In this document: positions 1 to 8,327 of the stretch, in pieces
Layout of the letters: every line of letters starts with the position of its first letter
Position numbering within the stretch: the stretch's first letter is position 1
Assembly: GCA_964647825.1 (NCBI GenBank)
Contig: CAZYJL010000008.1
Location: forward strand, 1 to 64,000
From: VFKI01 sp964647825
GTDB lineage: Bacteria; Pseudomonadota; Gammaproteobacteria; DSM-16500
Length of the DNA stretch: 64,000 bases
Direction: 5' to 3'
Made by a program: the position numbers and the translations under genes
The notes under the pieces: generated by a model
What the model was told of the DNA's origin: nothing
What the model saw: only the letters and a program-made list of their open reading frames with translations
Database searches by the model: none

Positions 1-2
1 GC

Positions 3-119
3 TTCGATGAAACAATGTCTCTGCGGGACCCAAGTGATGCAGTCAAGCTAAAAAATACGGACTACCTGAGCTGTTACAAAATTAAGGCAAAAAAAAACCC
101 TCAAATGAGGGCTTTTTAA
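3..119 (+). CDS. possible 3' end of an upstream gene (partial)
   Basis: Frame 3 is open from the window edge and ends at a TAA at about 117-119, inside the terminator hairpin. The visible tail is hydrophilic (reads FDETMSLRDPSD, then a lysine-rich end) and is not recognised. Frame 1 is an alternative that stops at 49-51, leaving a more typical distance to the hairpin. I cannot decide whether either is translated. Confidence 0.2.
   Translation, partial: FDETMSLRDPSDAVKLKNTDYLSCYKIKAKKNPQMRAF
88..118. terminator. bidirectional intrinsic terminator
   Basis: A CCCTC / GAGGG stem with a 4-base loop lies at 98-111. On the minus strand it is followed by a run of about ten T, a strong terminator 20 bases after the desaturase stop, ending the riboflavin-desaturase unit. 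On the plus strand the T-run is shorter (CTTTTTAAA), so it could also end the gene entering from the left. Confidence 0.85.
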
Positions 120-137
120 ACGTGCTATTAAGAAAGC

Positions 138-1328
138 TTAAGCAGAAGAGGCTGGCACATAGCCTTTTAACCTTGCTACAAACTCTTTTAATGCTTGAAT
201 CCCCGCTGATTCAGCTTGGCGACACCAATCTTGCAGGGCGTCCACCAACTCCGCTTGCGATGCCGTACTCTTTGCCCAAATGGCTTGTAATCTTAAACGG
301 AATTGATAAACAGTATGTAATGGCCCGCTCTTTTCAAGCACACGCGCTAAATTTTCACGGCCTTCACTATCGATGAGGGATGTTTCACGCACCAACAATG
401 TCTTCGCATGCGATGAGCGCAATGCCGGTTCCGCCTCACCTGTACGACGACGCTCTTCTTCCAACACAGGTAAAATCACGCGTCCAGAATACTCAGCCAT
501 CACTTGAAAACGATTCGTCAAAATCGCATGCAATGTCTCACTGTCCACTGCTGCTTTACCTGGCAATAAAGCCGCTCTCGGTGGAACGCGTTTTGGTTTC
601 GCCAAGCCAACTGATTGCAATAAACGAATCACACCCCAACCAATATCAAACTCCCACCATTTGACTGAAAAACGTGCTGATGTCGCAAAAGTATGATGAT
701 TATTATGTAATTCTTCACCACCAATAAACCACGCAAAAGGCAACAAATTACGCGATGCATCTTGGCATTCAAAATTACGATAGCCAATATAATGCGCCAC
801 ACCGTTAATCACACCCGCGGCAAAGAAAGGAATCCACGCCATTTGGATCGCCCAAATCGTCACCCCAGGAATCCCAAACAGTAAAATATCAATGATAAAC
901 ATCGCAATAATTCCCCATTTACTATGCGGGGTATAGACATGGCGCTCCATCCAATCATCCGGCGTCCCTTGACCATAACGCTCCATGGTTTCTTGTTTAC
1001 GACTTTCACGACGGTACAATTCCGTCCCTTGAAACAAGACTGTCCAAAGACCTGAGATCTGTGGGCTATGCGGATCGTCTGGTGTTTCTACCTTGGCATG
1101 ATGCTTACGGTGAATAGCTGTCCATTCTTTCGTTAACATACCCGTGGTCATCCATAACCAAAACCGGAAAAAATGACTGACAGCCGGATGCAGCTCTAAT
1201 GCACGATGCGCTTGGCAACGATGCAAAAAAATCGTCACGCTTAAAATCGTAATCTGTGTCATGATCAAGGTTGCAACGATGTAACCCCACCAAGGTAAAT
1301 TTAATAAACCATATATCCCATATGTCAT
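138..1328 (-). CDS. fatty acid desaturase (acyl-CoA delta-9 type)
   Basis: Membrane di-iron desaturase that introduces a double bond into a fatty acyl chain. The three histidine boxes of the family are visible: HRCQAH near residue 37, HRKHH near residue 74 and HNNHH near residue 210, between hydrophobic segments. The N-terminal half matches the delta-9 stearoyl-CoA/DesA core. The C-terminal extension of about 130 residues (helical, charged) is longer than the catalytic core needs. Start chosen at ATG 1328, preceded by GAGAGGA at good spacing; the frame stays open to 1457 but that extension has no ribosome site. It lies 94 bases after ribH on the same strand and ends at a strong terminator, so it is probably co-transcribed with the riboflavin genes. 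The bond position is not established from sequence. Confidence 0.85.
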   Translation of the reverse strand: MTYGIYGLLNLPWWGYIVATLIMTQITILSVTIFLHRCQAHRALELHPAVSHFFRFWLWMTTGMLTKEWTAIHRKHHAKVETPDDPHSPQISGLWTVLFQGTELYRRESRKQETMERYGQGTPDDWMERHVYTPHSKWGIIAMFIIDILLFGIPGVTIWAIQMAWIPFFAAGVINGVAHYIGYRNFECQDASRNLLPFAWFIGGEELHNNHHTFATSARFSVKWWEFDIGWGVIRLLQSVGLAKPKRVPPRAALLPGKAAVDSETLHAILTNRFQVMAEYSGRVILPVLEEERRRTGEAEPALRSSHAKTLLVRETSLIDSEGRENLARVLEKSGPLHTVYQFRLRLQAIWAKSTASQAELVDALQDWCRQAESAGIQALKEFVARLKGYVPASSA

Positions 1329-1422
1329 GTGACTGTCCTCTCTGTGCCTTTCACTTATCACCCCGCCTAGATTGCAGGGCGAATAGATAAAATTACTGTC
1401 TAAACAATATGAAAAACGTCTT

Positions 1423-1911
1423 TTACGACCCCAGACTTTTTTCAGAATGGCTACCATGATAGCACACTAGCGCCTCTTTCACCTGTATCATTCGCAACGC
1501 AGCCGCTGCCGCATCAAAGCCCTTATGCCCCCGATCTCCTCCTACGCGCGCATACGCTTGCGCCATCGTTTCTGTCGTCAACACCCCAAAAATCACTGGC
1601 AACCCAAACGACAGCATCACCTGCTGACAACCTTGGCTGACTTGCTCACAGACATAATCATAATGACCCGTTTCACCACGCACCACTGCACCTAAACAAA
1701 TGATCGCATCATAGCGCCCCGTCTCCGCCAACCATTTCGCTGTCAAAGGAATTTCAACCGCCCCTGGGACGTTGACAATGTAAAGTTGTTGCAGCGACAT
1801 GCCAGCGTTTTGTAAATAATGACACGCGCCTTCCTGTAATTTTTCCGTGATCTCCCCATGAAATTCACTGACGATGATTGCGATGTTTATCAAATGCATT
1901 TCTTTTTTCAT
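1423..1911 (-). CDS. ribH: 6,7-dimethyl-8-ribityllumazine synthase
   Basis: Condenses 5-amino-6-ribitylaminouracil with 3,4-dihydroxy-2-butanone-4-phosphate to lumazine, the penultimate step of riboflavin synthesis. Family motifs in order: VPGAVEIPL, GAVVRGETGHYDYV, FGVLTTET and GGDRGHKG. Length about 162 residues, normal for the subunit of the icosahedral capsid enzyme. ATG 1911 is chosen because AAAGG lies 6 bases before it; a GTG two codons upstream (1917) has its own AGGA and is also possible. Last biosynthetic gene of the rib operon, 30 bases after ribBA. Confidence 0.97.
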   Translation of the reverse strand: MKKEMHLINIAIIVSEFHGEITEKLQEGACHYLQNAGMSLQQLYIVNVPGAVEIPLTAKWLAETGRYDAIICLGAVVRGETGHYDYVCEQVSQGCQQVMLSFGLPVIFGVLTTETMAQAYARVGGDRGHKGFDAAAAALRMIQVKEALVCYHGSHSEKSLGS

Positions 1912-1941
1912 GCTCACCTTTATCCTATTCTATTTATTTTG

Positions 1942-3192
1942 TTATTTTGTTTGATGCTTTTGTTGAATGCCATCCAATAAATGCATCATCTTTTCCTTTT
2001 TCGTGACCAAATAATCTTGATTACCAGCATGCGCAAATACAGGCATCACTTCACGCGTCACCGCCATAACACCATATTTTTTTAAATCATTTATTTTTGC
2101 TGGATTATGCGTTAATAAGCGCACATGGGTTATCTGACGATGTCGCAAAATGCTCGCCGCAATCGCATAATGCCGTGCGTCAACTGGTAAATTTAACTCG
2201 TGATTCGCTTGCACTGTATCTAAGCCTTTTTCTTGCAAAGCGTACGCGCGAATTTTATCAAATAAACCAATGCCACGACCTTCTTGCGCGAGATAAATCA
2301 GCATACCGCCTTCTTCGCTAATTTTTTGTAAGCCATAATGTAATTGTTGCTGACAATCACAGCGCGCAGAACCAAAAATATCCCCAGTCATACACGCCGA
2401 ATGAACACGTACCAACATCGGCGCACTCGCCGTACCCAGTACATTATTTTTGTTTTCTTTGACTAAGACAACATGCTCTCGACCACTGATTTTTTCTTTG
2501 ACTACGGTCATTTGCAAGGTACCGTATTTATCAGTCGGTAATGTGGCAGAGACTTCATCGGTGACTAAACTTTCTGTTGCTAATCGGTAGTCCACTAAAT
2601 CACGCATCGTCAAAATCGTTAATTGATGCGCTGCTGCAAACGCTGTTAACGTTTCACCTTGTGCCATCGTGCCATCTGGATTCATCACTTCACATAACAC
2701 GGCGGCAGGCTGCAACCCTGCTAAACGCATTAAATCGACAGAACCTTCTGTATGGCCGGCGCGCGCGAGCACGCCTTCTGGATTCGCAATTAAAGGAAAC
2801 ACATGACCGGGACTACACAAATCGTCTGCCGAGGCAGAGGGCTGCATCGCTGCCAAAATTGTGGTGACACGATCCGCAGCAGAAACGCCTGTCGCTACCC
2901 CTTTTTTTGCTTCAATCGATACCGTAAACGGTGTGCCACGTTGCGCCGTATTTTCATGCGCAGGCACCATAAATTTTAAGCCTAATTGTTTGCCTTTTTC
3001 AGCCGTCAGCGTCAAACATACAATGCCGCTGCCGTGACGAATCATAAAATTCATACTCTCTGGCGTTATCTTTTCTGCCGGAAAAATAAAATCACCTTCA
3101 TTTTCTCGTGCAGCATCATCTGTCAAAATAATCATTTTTCCCGCGCGTAATTCTGCTAACGCTGCTTCCACGCGTTGTTTATACGTACTCAA
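1942..3192 (-). CDS. ribBA: bifunctional DHBP synthase / GTP cyclohydrolase II
   Basis: Fusion of RibB (ribulose-5-phosphate to 3,4-dihydroxy-2-butanone-4-phosphate) and RibA (GTP to 2,5-diamino-6-ribosylaminopyrimidinone phosphate), the two entry reactions of riboflavin synthesis. Residues 1-205 carry the RibB acid site DDAARENEGD and the GHTEGS segment. Residues 210-416 carry the RibA zinc cysteines (CMTGDIFGSARCDC) and the QEGRGIGL and LLTHNP motifs. Length 416 is typical of the fusion. The start ATG overlaps the ribE stop by four bases, implying translational coupling. Both halves appear intact, so the operon can supply both precursors. Confidence 0.97.
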   Translation of the reverse strand: MSTYKQRVEAALAELRAGKMIILTDDAARENEGDFIFPAEKITPESMNFMIRHGSGIVCLTLTAEKGKQLGLKFMVPAHENTAQRGTPFTVSIEAKKGVATGVSAADRVTTILAAMQPSASADDLCSPGHVFPLIANPEGVLARAGHTEGSVDLMRLAGLQPAAVLCEVMNPDGTMAQGETLTAFAAAHQLTILTMRDLVDYRLATESLVTDEVSATLPTDKYGTLQMTVVKEKISGREHVVLVKENKNNVLGTASAPMLVRVHSACMTGDIFGSARCDCQQQLHYGLQKISEEGGMLIYLAQEGRGIGLFDKIRAYALQEKGLDTVQANHELNLPVDARHYAIAASILRHRQITHVRLLTHNPAKINDLKKYGVMAVTREVMPVFAHAGNQDYLVTKKEKMMHLLDGIQQKHQTK

Positions 3193-3803
3193 TTTTTATA
3201 TCCTCGCATTAATTTTTCAGCGTATTTGCCTAATACATCAAACTCAATATTGATTTTTCGACCTGGATGATAATATTTTACAATCGTGTTATTTCGCGTA
3301 TGTGGAATGAATGTCACTGTAAACCATTCGGGTGTTACATCCATTAACGTCAAACTCATCCCATCTAATGCAACATAACCTTTACGCACTAACCATTTAT
3401 CAAACCCTGCTTGATACCCAATTTTTGCAACTAAACTCGTTTTATCATCTGCCACCGCGTCTAAACTGATAATTTCACCACAACAATCCACATGACCTTG
3501 CACCAGATGTCCGCCGATACGATCAGACAAACGTAACGCACGTTCAAGATTGACTTTATCTTCTTCTAATAACAATCCAAGCGTCGTCAGTGCTAACGTT
3601 TCTGACACAACGTCTACTTGAAAATCTTTTTCAAATAAGTGTGTGACGGTCAGACACACGCCATTCACTGCAATACTGTCACCTATTTTTAAATCATCCG
3701 TCATAATACATTGATCATCCGGCGTAATAATAAATTGCAATGAATTTTCTTGCCGTCTACTTTTTTTTAGTTGACCCGTTGCTTCGACAATGCCACAAAA
3801 CAT
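3189..3803 (-). CDS. ribE: riboflavin synthase, alpha subunit
   Basis: Dismutates two lumazine molecules into riboflavin and the pyrimidine that RibH reuses. The protein shows the tandem lumazine-binding barrels: N-terminal MFCGIVEA (usually MFTGIVE), ADVVSETL-like segment VDVVSETL, then GHLVQGHVD and the second-barrel YVALDGMSLTL and IPHTRNNT. 204 residues, normal. A GGAGAG ribosome site precedes ATG 3803. It follows ribD by 60 bases and overlaps ribBA by four bases. Confidence 0.96.
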   Translation of the reverse strand: MFCGIVEATGQLKKSRRQENSLQFIITPDDQCIMTDDLKIGDSIAVNGVCLTVTHLFEKDFQVDVVSETLALTTLGLLLEEDKVNLERALRLSDRIGGHLVQGHVDCCGEIISLDAVADDKTSLVAKIGYQAGFDKWLVRKGYVALDGMSLTLMDVTPEWFTVTFIPHTRNNTIVKYYHPGRKINIEFDVLGKYAEKLMRGYKN

Positions 3804-3863
3804 TCTCTCTCCGATGAAATTAACCTGATTAATAAAATAAAAGTCGCATTAATAATGAATTTA

Positions 3864-5003
3864 TTATTTGACTCTCGCATTTAATAAAATATCTTTTCCG
3901 ACTAATTGACAATGCATCTCTTTTAATACAATTTTATTTTTTATTGGTTGCTGCATGTGTTGTTCCCCAATAATCACCGGCGAGACAGAGACATGGAATT
4001 CATTGATTAAATCAGCCGCAAAAAACGCATGATGCACACGCATGCCACCTTCAATTAATACGCTCGTGATTTGTTGTTCACCTAGAAAATCTAATAATGC
4101 CGACAATGAAACCGTGTCTGTTGCTGAGTTTGCTTCTGCCGGCAAATAAATCAATTTAAACGCTTTGTTATTTTCTTTAAAAAAAGATTTAGAGACTTTT
4201 TTTTGCTGTTCCGATTGAATAATCCATGTCTCACCCGGCAAGGTATCACTCAGTAATCTCGCATCTGGCGGCAACTCACCTTGACCTAATAACACCAAAC
4301 GACGCGGCTGACGTCCAGCCATTAACTCACCTGCCGCATTGCGTGCCGTTAATTGCGGATTATCTTGTCGCACAGTTTCCGCACCAACCAAAATCGCGTC
4401 CACTTGTTGCCGCAATGCATGCGTTGCCATTGCGATTTCCGCGCCAGAAATCGCCCGCGCATCGTGCGGCTGCGTCACAGTTTTTCCATCGAGCGACATC
4501 GCCCATTTTGCAATCACAAATGGCCGTTTTTGTTTTATATAATGAAAAAATACACGATTTAACTCAATCGCCGCTGTCGCACAGACGCCCACTTCTACAT
4601 GAATGCCCGCTGCACGTAATCTCGCTATCCCTTTACCTGCCACTAACGGATTCGGATCCTCGCATGCGACATAGACGTTACGAATGCCGGCTGCAATCAA
4701 TGCATCTGCACAAGGTCCTGTTTTGCCCGTATGAGAACAGGGTTCTAACGTCACATAGGCGGTAGCACCGCGCGCAGCTTCGCCTGCAACTTGCAATGCC
4801 ACAATTTCGGCATGCGGGCCACCAGCCTGTTGATGATAGCCGCTACCGATTTGCAACCCATTTTTGACTAAAATACAACCCACCATGGGGTTGGGTGAAA
4901 CAGTGCAACGACCTTCTGAGGCGAGCGCAAGCGCCTGCGTCATCACACGTTCATGTGACAATGCATCCTGCTCGATGTGTCGTGTTTCTGAACAAATAGA
5001 CAA
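3864..5003 (-). CDS. ribD: bifunctional pyrimidine deaminase/reductase
   Basis: Deaminates and then reduces the ribosylamino-pyrimidine phosphate in riboflavin synthesis. Residues 1-150 are a cytidine-deaminase-like zinc domain with PHAEIVAL and the PC...C ligands in LEPCSHTGKTGPC. Residues 155-379 are the RibD reductase domain (KWAMSLDGKT, then AILVGAETVRQDNPQLT, and LIEGG). The start is a TTG at 5003-5001 with AGGAGG seven bases upstream; that ribosome site lies in a hairpin controlled by the FMN riboswitch. First gene of the operon. Confidence 0.96.
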   Translation of the reverse strand: MSICSETRHIEQDALSHERVMTQALALASEGRCTVSPNPMVGCILVKNGLQIGSGYHQQAGGPHAEIVALQVAGEAARGATAYVTLEPCSHTGKTGPCADALIAAGIRNVYVACEDPNPLVAGKGIARLRAAGIHVEVGVCATAAIELNRVFFHYIKQKRPFVIAKWAMSLDGKTVTQPHDARAISGAEIAMATHALRQQVDAILVGAETVRQDNPQLTARNAAGELMAGRQPRRLVLLGQGELPPDARLLSDTLPGETWIIQSEQQKKVSKSFFKENNKAFKLIYLPAEANSATDTVSLSALLDFLGEQQITSVLIEGGMRVHHAFFAADLINEFHVSVSPVIIGEQHMQQPIKNKIVLKEMHCQLVGKDILLNARVK

Positions 5004-5012
5004 TTATTTCGC

Positions 5013-5045
5013 CTCCTGTCGTTCAATTTATCAACAAGGCAGGAG
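5013..5045 (-). promoter_or_regulatory. ribosome-site sequestering hairpin of the FMN riboswitch
   Basis: On the minus strand CTCCTG (5045-5040) can pair with CAGGAG (5018-5013), and the latter includes the AGGAGG used by the ribD TTG start. The hairpin therefore hides the ribosome site. This is the arrangement expected of a translational-control FMN riboswitch expression platform. Pairing is seen in the sequence; the switching mechanism is inferred. Confidence 0.7.
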
Positions 5046-5120
5046 AGAAACGGCAAAGAAAAAACCAAACGTGTCCTCGTAACGCATCATACGATGACAC
5101 ACAGCTATGTCTAACCGCAT

Positions 5121-5298
5121 CGCCTCTTTCATCCGGACTATCACCGTCGGCTCTGGCTTTTCACCAGATCTGCTGACCTTTTTCACTGATTTTATTCAGA
5201 AAAAAAGCGCTCGCGGGCTCTTTTGCAAGTGACCATTCTGCGCGCTCACTCGACAAAAATACCGCCGGTAGGGAATTACACCCTGCCCTGAGGATTGC
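5121..5298 (-). ncRNA. FMN riboswitch (RFN element)
   Basis: Read on the minus strand the element starts with CTCAGGGCAGGGTGTAATTCC and CTACCGGCGGTA, and ends with GCCGACGGTGATAGTCCGGATGAAAG followed by AGGCG. These conserved blocks are diagnostic of the FMN aptamer. A variable stem containing GAGCCCGCGAGCGC lies in the middle. It sits between the promoter and ribD and should reduce expression of ribD-ribE-ribBA-ribH, and probably the desaturase, when FMN is plentiful. Confidence 0.97.
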
Positions 5299-5306
5299 AT
5301 GCACGA

Positions 5307-5335
5307 AAACTAAGCTTTCAACGCGGGATTGTCAA
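5307..5335 (-). promoter_or_regulatory. promoter of the riboflavin operon
   Basis: A perfect -35 TTGACA (5335-5330), a 17-base spacer and a weak -10 TAGTTT (5312-5307), all on the minus strand. Transcription would begin near 5300, exactly at the edge of the FMN aptamer, which supports the assignment. Confidence 0.7.
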
Positions 5336-5660
5336 CAGCGTATGAAAATAAAAAACACAAATATGCTGTTAAATAAAACTATCTAAAAAACGTTCTCACG
5401 GTCTTTTGATGCTTAACTATATGATTAAATTAAAAAAATTATGATTCTTGTATCTTATTGATTACATTGAACTTTTCTTATTTTAATCTTTAAATTATTG
5501 ATTATAAACAAAAAAATTAAAAAAGCGACCATCAGCAGTCATTTCACAATACAGCTATCAACCTGCCATGTAGAGAAAAATCGTCTAATAAAAAGACTAT
5601 AATAGTAAATATGATTAAATAATATTTAATCAACTTCATCAAGTCATTGAGGTGACGACG
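5336..5660. other. A+T-rich intergenic region with a promoter -10
   Basis: No gene is seen. The stretch is very A+T rich. A perfect TATAAT lies at 5598-5603, 57 bases before the next plus-strand gene, but no convincing -35 is placed 16-18 bases upstream. A GAGGTG ribosome site at 5649-5654 serves the ATG at 5661. Confidence 0.5.
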
Positions 5661-6863
5661 ATGGCCACAACAAAAGAAATAGCAGTGACAACCTTTCAAG
5701 AAGAAGATTTAGCAAATGAAGCGGCATTTCTTGCAGCTTGTGTGAAGCAAGCTAAAGCAATCCTGCAAAATGACGCTTTAGCACTTAACGAAGCATTTAT
5801 ACTAGATGCGATCAGGATAAGAGAACCCTTTAGAAACTGCGAGGATGCTTTCAAAGAAAAATTACTCGCCTCGCTGAAAAATTTCTTAACCTTATTTGAC
5901 CCAAACACCATGCTTATTAAGGAAGAATTTAAAAAATATATCGATCCTCGCATCATAAAAAACGCAGCGATAAAAGACAGCCCAAGTTTTCAAGAAATGC
6001 TTGAACACGCGATTGTGTTTCTTTTTACTGAACAATTCGGCCATCAACGAAGCGCAATCATGATGAAAAAATTCCCGCCTGAAAGTCCATACGATTTAGA
6101 AAAAGAATTTGAAGCCATGAAATTATATCAGTCTATTTTAACAAATATTTTAACTAACACCGATCACTCAATGTATCTGTTTAAACAAAAAGAAATCATC
6201 GATCAATTAGAAAAAACTAAAGCTATTTATACATGGATAGAAAAACTCAATCTGATTGATGAGTTAATCGATATGGCTTCTGATGATTCAATCCTGAGCA
6301 AAGAAACAAAAAATAAGATTCGCACACAGTTACTCCACCTACCAAAAGAAACCGTTTTAACTGAAAAAGAATATAAAGAAGATAGTATGGAAAAATTAAT
6401 CTATTTAATCTCTCTCACAGAAGAGAACAAGAAAGAACAATATGAATTAAAGATTTTCAAAAAAAATGCTTTAAATGCAATAGAAGTTTACGAAGAAGAA
6501 AAAGAAAAAAAATCAAAAAGCAAATTAAATATCCTTGCTACATTAAAAGCATGCTGCGAAAAAACAGAAACAAACTTACTCACTCTAGGCAAACCACCAC
6601 ATGAAGCACTCTGGCTAGAATTTAAAAGTGCATTATTAAAAAAAGGAATCGATACGCCTCTCACCATTTTAAAAGCAAGAAGAAGCTCACTTGCCCCTGC
6701 AGAAAGATTATTCAAAAAAGAAGCGACGAGTATCGAGTTATTAAAAGAAATTTTTTCAAAAGAATTTATCGATGAAAAAATAAAAGAAGAAAAAGCACTT
6801 GCTATGATAAAACCACATGACGCAGCGGATGAACCCAGAAAGATTACTGAATTTAAGAAATAA
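5661..6863 (+). CDS. hypothetical helical Lys/Glu-rich protein
   Basis: 400 residues, not recognised. The protein is strongly charged, predicted almost wholly helical, with coiled-coil-like stretches in the last third (EEEKEKKSKSK and KEEKALAM). No signal peptide or transmembrane segment is seen. ATG 5661 is chosen because GAGGTG lies six bases upstream; a GTG at 5652 in the same frame overlaps that ribosome site. It stands alone between the riboflavin operon and rnpB, with its own promoter region, and is much richer in A+T than both. It resembles in composition the other solitary large proteins of the window (17.6, 23.3, 27.4, 31.6, 33.5 kb). A secreted effector is possible but unproven. Confidence 0.8.
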   Translation: MATTKEIAVTTFQEEDLANEAAFLAACVKQAKAILQNDALALNEAFILDAIRIREPFRNCEDAFKEKLLASLKNFLTLFDPNTMLIKEEFKKYIDPRIIKNAAIKDSPSFQEMLEHAIVFLFTEQFGHQRSAIMMKKFPPESPYDLEKEFEAMKLYQSILTNILTNTDHSMYLFKQKEIIDQLEKTKAIYTWIEKLNLIDELIDMASDDSILSKETKNKIRTQLLHLPKETVLTEKEYKEDSMEKLIYLISLTEENKKEQYELKIFKKNALNAIEVYEEEKEKKSKSKLNILATLKACCEKTETNLLTLGKPPHEALWLEFKSALLKKGIDTPLTILKARRSSLAPAERLFKKEATSIELLKEIFSKEFIDEKIKEEKALAMIKPHDAADEPRKITEFKK

Positions 6864-6897
6864 ATAAAAATATAAAAAGTCTGATTATTTAAAAGAA

Positions 6898-6928
6898 CTA
6901 GATCTCGCGGACCAAGCCGCGGATTGAC
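6898..6928. repeat. degenerate palindromic repeat
   Basis: CTAGATCTCGCGG-acc-aagCCGCGGATTGACA is a degraded member of the dispersed palindrome found intact at 19277, 37274 and 37322. Nearby TGAGGTAACCCTGC (6990-7003) recurs as TGAGGTAGCCCTGC near 37395. Confidence 0.5.
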
Positions 6929-7024
6929 AAGTTTTTCTAAGTAATTTTGTATCAAAAACTAAAGTTAACACAAAAATAAAATCAATTTTATGAGGTAACC
7001 CTGCATATATAATATAAAAAAAAG

Positions 7025-7390
7025 AGAGTCGGCCAATAAGCCGGGTTCTGTCGTGGACAGTCATTTATCTGGGATGCTTGTCACCAAACACCTCAAGCGA
7101 TCTACCCGAACCGTCACGCGAGCCGCGCTTGCAAAAACTCAGTTCCTGCGGTTCTGTCTGATCTTGCTCCGAGTGGGGTTTACCGTGCCGCCTCTGTTAC
7201 CAGAGAACGCGGTGCGCTCTTACCGCACCTTTTCACCTTTACCCAAAAACCTCACGGCGTTTAGGTAGTCTATTTTCTGTGGCACTGTCCGTAAGCTTGC
7301 ACTTCCCAGGCGTTACCTGGCACTCTGCCCTTTGGAGCCCGGACTTTCCTCTGTCAGTCAGACTGACAGCGACTGTCTCGGCCAACTCCC
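7025..7390 (-). ncRNA. rnpB: RNase P RNA, bacterial type A
   Basis: Catalytic RNA that trims 5' leaders from tRNA precursors. The minus strand contains the invariant blocks GAGGAAAGTCCGGGCTCC, GCCTGGGAAGTGCA, the P8-P9 region, GGTAAACCCCACTCGGAGCA, and the 3' block GACAGAACCCGGCTTATTGG that pairs with the 5' half (P4). Length about 366 is normal. The 3' end is followed by a run of T on the minus strand. A -10 like TATGAT (7408-7403) lies upstream of the 5' end and just past the rsmI stop at 7440. Confidence 0.97.
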
Positions 7391-7439
7391 AGCGCATAAG
7401 ATATCATAGTTTCATCCTATATCCTTACCTTATCATCAC

Positions 7440-8303
7440 CTATTTCTTCATCCCCAGCGCCAAATCATAGACCTCATTTTTTTTACGCTTAAGAATTTTT
7501 GCAGTTAAATTCACGGCTTGCTTCAACGGTAATTCTTCTAATAATACTTCCAATACTTGTTCAGTTTGTTCCACCGCTGCGGCGGCTGCTTTTTCATCTG
7601 GTGGTAAATTTTCTTTGCCTGCGACTAACACGACACACTCACCACGTTGCTGATTTTTATCGCTGCCGACAAATAACTCTAACTGACCCAATGTCGCGGT
7701 TCGAATCGTTTCATGCACTTTTGTTAATTCACGCGCTAATGTCGCGCGACGCTGCTCACCAAATAATTCTTTCAGATCAGCCAACATATCCAATAAACGA
7801 TGCGGCGCTTCATAAAAAATCAACGTGCGCGTTTCATCACATAAACTACTTAGTACTGTACGACGCTGTGACGATTTGGCAGGTAAAAATCCTTCAAACG
7901 CAAAACGATCGGTCGGCAAGCCCGCGACAGAAAGCGCGGCAATCAATGCACAGGCGCCCGGAATTGGCACCACTCGCACACCTGCCTCACGTGCGGCCTC
8001 GACTAATGGCTGCCCCGGATCGCTAATCAATGGTGTCCCCGCATCACTGACTATCGCGACTGACTCACCCGACAATAAACGATCTAATAACAAACGGATC
8101 CGTTCACGCTCATTATGTTCATGCAAAGAAATCAGCGGTGTCGACAAAGAAAAATGACGCAACAACGCAGCCGTATGGCGCGTATCTTCCGCCGCGATAC
8201 ACTGCACCGTTTCTAATGTGTGTAATGCGCGCTGACTGATGTCTTGTAAGTTACCAATCGGCGTGGCAACCACATAAAGCGTACCGTAATGATTTTCATT
8301 CAT
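7440..8303 (-). CDS. rsmI: 16S rRNA 2'-O-methyltransferase (C1402)
   Basis: SAM-dependent enzyme that 2'-O-methylates C1402 of 16S rRNA. The tetrapyrrole-methylase fold motifs are seen: LYVVATPIGNLQDIS at the N-terminus, AEDTRHT near residue 45, VSDAGTPLISDPG near residue 82 and IPGACALIAALS. 287 residues from ATG 8303, close to the E. coli protein; the open frame extends to a TTG at 8327 without support. Divergent from lpoA, with only 24 bases between start codons, as in the conserved yraL-yraM locus. Confidence 0.95.
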   Translation of the reverse strand: MNENHYGTLYVVATPIGNLQDISQRALHTLETVQCIAAEDTRHTAALLRHFSLSTPLISLHEHNERERIRLLLDRLLSGESVAIVSDAGTPLISDPGQPLVEAAREAGVRVVPIPGACALIAALSVAGLPTDRFAFEGFLPAKSSQRRTVLSSLCDETRTLIFYEAPHRLLDMLADLKELFGEQRRATLARELTKVHETIRTATLGQLELFVGSDKNQQRGECVVLVAGKENLPPDEKAAAAAVEQTEQVLEVLLEELPLKQAVNLTAKILKRKKNEVYDLALGMKK

Positions 8304-8327
8304 GAGATGACATGGTATCCTGGTCAA

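Noticed and set aside
4226..4765. 179-codon plus-strand ORF over ribD
   Set aside because: Antisense to a clearly conserved ribD frame; no family resemblance.
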